Shown here in pieces: positions 1 through 4,972 of a DNA stretch of 7,114 nucleotides. Within the stretch, counting starts at the first letter, position 1, and every line of letters begins with the position of its first letter. Below the pieces are notes generated by a model that searched no databases, was not told where the DNA came from, and worked only from the letters and a program-made list of their open reading frames with translations. The stretch lies in assembly GCA_029881175.1 (NCBI GenBank), contig JAOUNC010000145.1, forward strand, positions 1-7,114. The letters run 5' to 3'. The DNA is from Nitrospirota bacterium. Its GTDB lineage: Bacteria > Nitrospirota > Nitrospiria > Nitrospirales > UBA8639. The position numbers and the translations under genes are program-made.

Positions 1-38
1 AGCCACGGAGTGGACTGATCCATGGCCTTCTCTTTCAT
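1..38 (-). CDS. Possible start of a small unknown gene leaving the window
   Basis: An ATG at 38 reading leftwards opens a frame of 12 codons (MKEKAMDQSTPW) that is still open at the window edge. AAAAAAGG lies upstream with an 11-base gap to the ATG, a slightly long Shine-Dalgarno spacing. The same frame is open further upstream to about position 130, with alternative TTG starts at 95 and 122; the latter would overlap the end of the lipoprotein gene by 10 bases. The residues are strongly charged and lysine-rich, and no family is recognisable. It would be the third gene of the minus-strand run. It may equally be untranslated sequence. Confidence 0.2.
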   Translation of the reverse strand, partial: MKEKAMDQSTPW

Positions 39-112
39 TTTTCGTTTGACCTTTTTTGTGCAGGGCACCCTTTCGGTTTTGTCTTCATGACCCAAGTTGA
101 AAATTGCCAGTT

Positions 113-544
113 CTATTTCCAACCGATGGACTCATAACCACGTTCGTTGAGACATCGGTTTACAAAAGCTTTGTACGTTGGGCTGGGTTGGGAGGCTTGA
201 AAAATTCCACGGATAAGACCTGCTGTGGCTCCCACCGCCGCGCCAAACGCGGCCCCTGAGCCAGCCGCCCCTCTGATGGCTCCTCCGACTGCTCCTACGG
301 CGCCTCCTGTCCCTGCTCCAATGGCGGTATTGCCAGCAACGGTTGCCGTGTCATTTTCTGGTACATAGTTTTCTGCTAGTTGTTGACATTCTTCCATATC
401 CGCTTCCGCTTGATCCTGCCCTACCTGCTTAAGATGGTTGTTGGGGTACAAGATTGGGCGTGGTCCGGAGCAACCAACCACAAGCAAGAGGATGCTCAGT
501 AAAGCGATGGTTAGGAGTCGGTATGAAGACAGTAGGGGCAGCAT
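113..544 (-). CDS. Glycine-zipper lipoprotein
   Basis: A 143-residue exported protein of unknown role. Residues 1-24 form a lipoprotein signal peptide with one hydrophobic core, ending in the lipobox V-V-G-C with Cys25 as the predicted lipidated residue. No Asp follows the Cys, so outer-membrane anchoring is the default expectation. Residues about 71-115 are a small-residue stretch (repeated GxxxG/A spacing) typical of glycine-zipper domains, which pack tightly in or on membranes. Two further cysteines, Cys53 in an E-E-C-Q-Q context and Cys131 in N-R-C-L-N-E-R-G-Y, flank the zipper and could form a disulfide; the R-C-L-x-x-R-G-Y ending is common in small glycine-zipper lipoproteins. The start is supported by a GAGAG stretch four bases upstream. 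It begins 13 bases after the SDR stop, so co-transcription is likely. The class is well supported; the cellular job is not known. Confidence 0.85.
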   Translation of the reverse strand: MLPLLSSYRLLTIALLSILLLVVGCSGPRPILYPNNHLKQVGQDQAEADMEECQQLAENYVPENDTATVAGNTAIGAGTGGAVGAVGGAIRGAAGSGAAFGAAVGATAGLIRGIFQASQPSPTYKAFVNRCLNERGYESIGWK

Positions 545-557
545 AGGGCTCTCTTTT

Positions 558-1367
558 TTAATGTGAGGGTTGGTGCTTTGGGATGGAAGACGGGGGTTTC
601 ACGAATTTGCCTGCCAAGGCCATCAGGATTGTTTGAGGAACCATTTTACTCGTCCATGTGGCAAGCCGACCTTGCCAGCCAATGGTCACGAGAGTGCGCT
701 TGGATTGAAGGGCTCGCAACGAGGTCTGAACGACTTTTTGGGAGGATTGCGCAAACAGGACATGTTTGGGTTTGTGTCCTGCGGTTTGATGGAAATCTGT
801 GTCTGTAAAGCCTGGACAGCAGACTTGTATGGTAACGCACTGGTTTTGAATTTCTCGTGCTAACCCTTTTGAAAATGCGATCAAAAATGCTTTGGTGGCG
901 GCATATTCGGTCATATAAGGAATAGAGAAAAATCCAGCGACGGAGGCGACGGTAATTATTGCTCCATGTTGCCGTGCCAGCATTGCTGGCAGAAATAATC
1001 TGGTGCTTTCCACAATCGTATTCATGTGGAGCTGGAGCATGCTTTGAATGTTCGCCAATGGCATGTCCGCAAAATCTCCATACATTCCAAAGCCTGCATT
1101 ATTGATGAGTAAGGATACCTCTTCCCGGTGCGAATGAGCCATCTCATAGAGCGTAGAGGCCGCTTGCGGTTGACTGAGATCTAGGGATTCTGTCCAGATT
1201 TCCCCCTGATGTCCATGTTGAAGTTCTTCTCTCAACATGTCAAGCCGTGTGTGATCTCGCGCCACTAATAAGAGGTCATACCCTTGGGCGGCGAGGGCTC
1301 GGGCATATTCGGCTCCAATGCCTCGGGAGGCTCCGGTGATGACGGTGAATGGTCTGGCCTGGCTCAT
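558..1367 (-). CDS. Classical short-chain dehydrogenase/reductase (SDR)
   Basis: A 269-residue cytoplasmic NAD(P)-dependent oxidoreductase with a Rossmann fold. The dinucleotide-binding motif TGASRGIG is at residues 11-18, the adenine-ring motif L-D-L at 62-64 and NNAG at 89-92. The catalytic tetrad is complete: Asn116, Ser142, Tyr155 and Lys159 (YxxxK in E-Y-A-A-T-K). P-G of the classical post-catalytic loop is at 185-186. Arg37 straight after the second strand (V-A-R-D) suggests NADPH preference. Length and motifs fit the broad DltE/COG0300 group, whose members act on varied carbonyl or alcohol substrates, so no substrate can be named. The ATG at 1367 puts the nucleotide-binding motif at the usual distance from the N-terminus, although the Shine-Dalgarno (GAAGAAA) is weak. 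The gene lies 13 bases upstream of the lipoprotein gene on the same strand, suggesting a two-gene operon; nothing shows a functional link. Confidence 0.93.
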   Translation of the reverse strand: MSQARPFTVITGASRGIGAEYARALAAQGYDLLLVARDHTRLDMLREELQHGHQGEIWTESLDLSQPQAASTLYEMAHSHREEVSLLINNAGFGMYGDFADMPLANIQSMLQLHMNTIVESTRLFLPAMLARQHGAIITVASVAGFFSIPYMTEYAATKAFLIAFSKGLAREIQNQCVTIQVCCPGFTDTDFHQTAGHKPKHVLFAQSSQKVVQTSLRALQSKRTLVTIGWQGRLATWTSKMVPQTILMALAGKFVKPPSSIPKHQPSH

Positions 1368-1640
1368 AATCAGTTTCTTCGTTGAGTTGCTCTTCCAGTA
1401 TACCTCGTATTTCCCCCATACAGAAACGCAGAAGCTGGAATAGAGGAATGTCTTCTGTGCACATGGCGGCGTTAGGCTTGGGCCGCTCGGAATTGTCGTT
1501 GCCTAAAAATTTTAAGAAATAGAGTCGTTGGACCGAATGATTCTTCATGCGCATGTTCGGAACGTTATCCGCCGTTGGGGTGGCTGGCGCTTCTAAAGGG
1601 GGAGAGCATCTACTCATGAGTCCCAGGGGATTTGAGCGAC
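1368..1640. promoter_or_regulatory. Divergent intergenic region, likely promoters both ways
   Basis: This 273-base gap separates the minus-strand SDR/lipoprotein pair from the plus-strand ATPase cluster, so it should contain start signals for both. No convincing -35/-10 pair could be picked by eye. It includes an AT-rich patch around 1504-1521 with AAAATTTT at 1506-1513, and two adjacent short palindromes, GAATGATTC at 1535-1543 (odd centre) and CATGCGCATG at 1546-1555, which could be a regulator site or chance. A minus-strand open frame also crosses the region (see rejected items). Confidence 0.4.
1625..1630 (+). promoter_or_regulatory. Ribosome binding site deciding the start of the 289-residue gene
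   Basis: AGGGGA lies 10 bases before the ATG at 1641 but only one base before the in-frame TTG at 1632. A ribosome could hardly use the TTG with this site, so the ATG is the preferred start. The spacing is a little long, which leaves some doubt. Confidence 0.5.
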
Positions 1641-2510
1641 ATGTCTGAATCGACTAATTCTGAATCAGCAACCGGCTTACTGGAAGTGGTAGAGGTTGAT
1701 GTTCCCGACCCATCGCCCTCCCAAGCTGGAAGTTTAGAGCAGGCGTTATCTGAAATCGAAGAGCAGGCTGGCGATTTGGTGAAAACGACCAAGCAGGTGA
1801 TGGCAGCGTTTAAAAAAATAAAAGATGCGGCCAAGGTGGGTGATCTCGTCAGGCTTCGCAAGTTGCTGGATGAAGGAAAATCGGCGACTTTGAGCCTGGG
1901 TTGTGATTTTGTGAAGACGCAGGAACGTTTGAACTTTGATGAGGGCAGCTATCTCGCCGGGAAAGCCTTTCGCCAGGAACTGCTGACGACGGCCCAGCAA
2001 ATGGGTGTGAATCTTTATGAGCATGATGGATATTTGTTTTCCTATCCAGTCCTTTTGAAAATTTTGCATAAAGAACGTGCGGTGTCGATCGACCGAGTGC
2101 GGGAAAGTCGTTTGCGTCCCTCGGTACTTATGAAGCGGCTGAAAGAAGTCCAGAACAAGCCCTTGCGATTTAAACCCCAGACATTTTTGGAAATGCTCTA
2201 TACGGCGTATTCCATTGTTGTCGCGGGTCGTGGAAAACATTTAATCGGCAAAGGGACGGTGATCCCACTTTTGGAGCTCTATCAATTGTTGACGTTATTG
2301 CCTTGGCAGGCCAGTGAATATACGCGCCAGGAATTTGGTCGTGATGTGTATTTGCTGGATAAAATTGGCACGATCACGACGAAAAATGGACATCGGGCGA
2401 ATTTTCATGCCAGCACGGGTGTGCGCGATGTTTCCAGAACGTTAACGGTAATTGCGCAGGGAGGACGGGAAAAGACGTATTACGGGATTTCTTTTGTGAA
2501 AACGGGGTAA
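1641..2510 (+). CDS. Unrecognised protein heading the BrxD-like ATPase cluster
   Basis: A 289-residue soluble protein whose family I do not recognise. Residues 1-30 are Ser/Glu/Asp/Pro-rich and probably disordered. About 31-120 is strongly helical and could form a coiled coil (regularly spaced Leu/Ile/Ala with Glu and Lys between). About 125-190 contains basic helices (R-V-R-E-S-R-L-R-P-S at 152-161, K-P-L-R-F-K-P at 173-179) followed by an aromatic patch (T-F-L-E-M-L-Y-T-A-Y), a plausible interaction or nucleic-acid-binding surface. About 236-286 alternates short strands and turns, ending in a small beta-rich unit. There is no signal peptide, membrane segment or catalytic motif I can name. 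ATG 1641 is chosen over an in-frame TTG at 1632 (three residues longer) because of ribosome-site spacing. It lies 82 bases before the first ATPase gene, same direction, so it is probably an accessory or adaptor subunit of the same module; that role is inference from position only. Confidence 0.85.
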   Translation: MSESTNSESATGLLEVVEVDVPDPSPSQAGSLEQALSEIEEQAGDLVKTTKQVMAAFKKIKDAAKVGDLVRLRKLLDEGKSATLSLGCDFVKTQERLNFDEGSYLAGKAFRQELLTTAQQMGVNLYEHDGYLFSYPVLLKILHKERAVSIDRVRESRLRPSVLMKRLKEVQNKPLRFKPQTFLEMLYTAYSIVVAGRGKHLIGKGTVIPLLELYQLLTLLPWQASEYTRQEFGRDVYLLDKIGTITTKNGHRANFHASTGVRDVSRTLTVIAQGGREKTYYGISFVKTG

Positions 2511-2580
2511 CCACGCACGGCTTGTTATTTAAGTTTCCCTAGGGGGGGCCGACAAGTCGAAGCAGATTACAAGGATTGTT

Positions 2581-2586
2581 GAGGAA
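2581..2586 (+). promoter_or_regulatory. Ribosome binding site of the first ATPase gene
   Basis: GAGGAA stands six bases before the ATG at 2593, a near-ideal site. It supports that start, which also aligns with the start of the second paralogue (both proteins begin with a short helix leading to Y-L and the G-G-S-x-V-K-F motif). Confidence 0.7.
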
Positions 2587-2592
2587 AACATT

Positions 2593-4869
2593 ATGTTACC
2601 AGCGGAATGGTTGAAAGTTCTAAAATCGGCCTATCTCGGAGGGTTTATTCGTCGCGGGGGATCAGCGGTCAAGTTTGCTGTGGTCGAAGAGGCTGAGGAC
2701 ACCAAGGCGGTGGTGTACGGAGTCGGAGAATTGGCACGTGAGGAAGGCTTTATCACGCTTGAATCCGATTCTCGAAAAACCAAGGTGCAACTCATTGATT
2801 TGTTGTTTGAGGGAATGGCTAAGCAGATTGATTGGGAAGGGCTGGCGTTTGAATATGTCAAAAAACTGTTTCTTGAAAATACCCGTCAAATTCCGGAGCA
2901 ACGCGAAGAATGCAGTTGGGCAGGGTTAGCCTCATGCAATCAGTGCGATGAAGCCACGATCCAGCGCGATGTGAATTCCTGGTTGGAAAGTCGATTGTTT
3001 CAGGATTTTCATATGAGTCGGGAATTTCGTCTGGCCATGATTCAATTATGTTTAGCTCAACTGGATCCATCAGGGCGGCAATCAAAAGAAGCTGGTGCGA
3101 TTCAATCGTGGTTGCGTGGAGAGTTGCGACAAATGTCGGCTCTGAAGAAATTGCTCATTTTCCAAAAAGTTAATCGAAGTAATGCCCGTGACTTGATTGC
3201 TTCTTTTGCACATTGGGTACGTCTGTTAGGGAAACCTGGCGTGGTCTTGACGATTGATATTTCGGCTTTCATGGGTAGTAAAGGGGCCGATCCCAAGTCG
3301 TTGAGTTATTCGCCTTCCGCCGTGATGGATGCGTATGAAATGTTACGGCAATTTATCGATGGCAGTGACGACATGGAAGGTTTGCTGTTGGTAGTCGTGA
3401 CGCCTAAGTCGTTTCTCTCTGACCAACGCTTAGGGTTGAATCGGTATGAAGCGTTGAAGCTTCGTATTTGGGATGATGTCCGCGATAAATTCCGCCAAAA
3501 TCCCTTTGCGCCGATGGTTCGGTTAACGGATCAATCAGAACAGTTTGAAGAGAATCGATTGTTAGCGCGTATCGGCAGTCGCAAAGATGATGTGCAGAAT
3601 CAGCGAGTGATCGAGTCTTTGCGAGCAGGTGTGCCCAGCCCCGGTGTGGTCAAAGCCCTGGGCTGTCCCCAGCCAACCGTTAAATCAAAATTCCAGCAAA
3701 TGTTACAAGATGCACAAGCGAGTATCCATAAAGGGTGGACGACCCAGGGTTTGCTCATTGAAGGTGGGTTTGGCACAGGCAAATCACATTTATTGGAATC
3801 GCTAAAGCATATGGCCCTTGAGTCCCGATTTGTCTGCAGTAAGGTGGTGATTAGTAAGGAGACCCCTCTGTATAGCCCGGCGTTAATGTTTCGTGCGGCA
3901 GTGGGTGGGGCGGATATTCCTCAAAAACGAGGCGATGCCCTGGCCGAAGTCGCGGCAGATTTGAATTTTAAAAGTCCCCAATATGCGGATTTCTATGAAT
4001 GGGTGCATCGCCAAGGCGGGGAAATTGATGGCCGCTTTGCGGCAACCTTGTTTCTCTATGAGCGATTCGTGAATGACCCTGAGTTAAGTCATCGAATGAT
4101 TCGATATTGGGCAGGTGATCCGTTGACCGATGCAGAAATTAAGCGATATCTCAAGTCATGTGATGGAACGGCGTCCTATCGATTTGAACGGGTTTCGCCC
4201 ATGGAAATGGCTCTACAGCGATTTAAATTTGTGTCACGGCTTATGATTGCAGCGGGATATTCCGGATGGATTTTGTTGATCGATGAAGCGGAAATTATCG
4301 GCAGGTATTCATTTAAGCAGCGGGCACAATCGTATGCCGAATTGGCTCGATGGCTCGGCCGTCTTGAAGCCTCGAGCTTTGCGGACCTGGGGTATAAATC
4401 TGGGTTGGCTGCCGTGATGGCGTTAACCGATGACTTCCAGAGCGCCATTTTGGATGAAAAGGGTGATCGGGAAAAGGTCCCGGAAAAATTAAGAGAGACG
4501 GGTTCAGAGACTGATCTGGTGTTGGCCAGGCAAGCCGAACAAGGCATGCGATTGATTGAGTGTGAACGGATTCCGCTGGTTGGCCCCTACGATCAGTTGG
4601 TGGAAGAAATCTATCATAAAATTCGGGCCATTCACGGTGGGGCCTATGGCTGGGATCCTCCGCAAGTGCCGACGATTGAGAGGCTTTCAAGCACGCGTAT
4701 GCGTGAATATGTCAAGGGATGGATTACTGAATGGGATCTGAAGCGTTTGGATCCGAACCAGCAGGTGGAAATTGAATTGACCGAAATCAAACAGGATTAT
4801 TCTGAAGATCTTGAATTAGAAGGTGTGCAGGAGGAAGTCTTACAGCCTGCCTTGGTGGAATCTCCTTAG
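2593..4869 (+). CDS. BrxC/BrxD-like (DUF2791) P-loop ATPase, double-domain, copy 1
   Basis: A 758-residue cytoplasmic ATPase. The C-terminal half (about 337-711) matches the BREX BrxC/BrxD P-loop family (DUF2791): entry helix R-V-I-E-S-L-R-A-G-V-P at 338-348, Walker A GGFGTGKS at 391-398, family motif VVISKETPLY at 418-427, Walker B ILLIDE at 560-565 followed by A-E, a sensor-like A-L-T-D-D-F-Q at 610-616, and S-S-T-R-M-R-E-Y at 699-706 with a possible arginine finger. The N-terminal half (about 1-335) also looks like a P-loop-type domain: G-G-S-A-V-K-F at 22-28 normally leads into a Walker A, but here E-E-A-E-D follows with no G-K-S/T; V-V-L-T-I-D-I-S at 217-224 resembles Walker B without the Glu; Y-E-M-L-R-Q-F-I-D at 248-256 and L-L-L-V-V-V-T-P at 264-271 fit the later strands. 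The tail (about 720-758) is acidic. BrxD itself is usually much shorter, so the N-terminal half is an addition. In BREX type 2 and related loci such ATPases serve phage defence; that role here is inferred. Confidence 0.88.
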   Translation: MLPAEWLKVLKSAYLGGFIRRGGSAVKFAVVEEAEDTKAVVYGVGELAREEGFITLESDSRKTKVQLIDLLFEGMAKQIDWEGLAFEYVKKLFLENTRQIPEQREECSWAGLASCNQCDEATIQRDVNSWLESRLFQDFHMSREFRLAMIQLCLAQLDPSGRQSKEAGAIQSWLRGELRQMSALKKLLIFQKVNRSNARDLIASFAHWVRLLGKPGVVLTIDISAFMGSKGADPKSLSYSPSAVMDAYEMLRQFIDGSDDMEGLLLVVVTPKSFLSDQRLGLNRYEALKLRIWDDVRDKFRQNPFAPMVRLTDQSEQFEENRLLARIGSRKDDVQNQRVIESLRAGVPSPGVVKALGCPQPTVKSKFQQMLQDAQASIHKGWTTQGLLIEGGFGTGKSHLLESLKHMALESRFVCSKVVISKETPLYSPALMFRAAVGGADIPQKRGDALAEVAADLNFKSPQYADFYEWVHRQGGEIDGRFAATLFLYERFVNDPELSHRMIRYWAGDPLTDAEIKRYLKSCDGTASYRFERVSPMEMALQRFKFVSRLMIAAGYSGWILLIDEAEIIGRYSFKQRAQSYAELARWLGRLEASSFADLGYKSGLAAVMALTDDFQSAILDEKGDREKVPEKLRETGSETDLVLARQAEQGMRLIECERIPLVGPYDQLVEEIYHKIRAIHGGAYGWDPPQVPTIERLSSTRMREYVKGWITEWDLKRLDPNQQVEIELTEIKQDYSEDLELEGVQEEVLQPALVESP

Positions 4870-4905
4870 TCGGTTATGTCGTGGGTCTGACTTGGCAGTC
4901 TTCTG

Positions 4906-4950
4906 CTGATAGCTCGTCGTGACGACGTGTTGAGATCAGTCTTTATTTTT
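4906..4950 (+). terminator. Candidate hairpin with T-rich tract between the two ATPase genes
   Basis: CTGAT (4906-4910) pairs with ATCAG (4935-4939), CTC (4913-4915) with GAG (4932-4934), and GTCG (4916-4919) with CGAC (4923-4926) around a TGA loop. TCTTTATTTTT follows directly at 4940-4950. This has the form of an interrupted intrinsic terminator or attenuator in the 103-base gap. The stem contains bulges (AG on the left, five bases on the right), so it may be only a partial terminator, letting some transcripts reach the second gene. The core CGTCGTGACGACG (4915-4927) is also a perfect dyad and could instead be a protein-binding site. Confidence 0.35.
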
Positions 4951-4958
4951 CAAAACCT

Positions 4959-4964
4959 AAAGGA
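4959..4964 (+). promoter_or_regulatory. Ribosome binding site of the second ATPase gene
   Basis: AAAGGA lies eight bases before the ATG at 4973, normal spacing. It supports the start of the partial second paralogue. Confidence 0.6.
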
Positions 4965-4972
4965 TACGCAAT

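Noticed and set aside
58..68. Short hairpin GTGC-AGG-GCAC beside T-rich sequence at the left edge
   Set aside because: The four-base stem is too short for a convincing terminator. On the minus strand, where the upstream genes run, it is followed by A's rather than T's.
563..863. Plus-strand open frames opposite the 3' part of the SDR gene
   Set aside because: They lie wholly antisense to a gene with complete SDR motifs, and their translations look like shadow frames.
1276..1617. Minus-strand open frame of 113 codons upstream of and overlapping the SDR gene
   Set aside because: It overlaps the first 92 bases of the SDR gene out of frame, has no good ribosome binding site before its ATG at 1617, and its last third is clearly a shadow of the SDR reading frame. 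The first 79 codons cannot be fully excluded as a small gene.
2550..2559. Small inverted repeat CGAC-AA-GTCG and a run of seven G's between the 289-residue gene and ATPase copy 1
   Set aside because: The stem is four bases with a two-base loop and no T-tract follows, so it is not a credible terminator or site.
4176..4690. Minus-strand open frames of about 125 codons inside ATPase copy 1
   Set aside because: They are antisense to a region carrying the Walker B and sensor motifs and show no domain features of their own.
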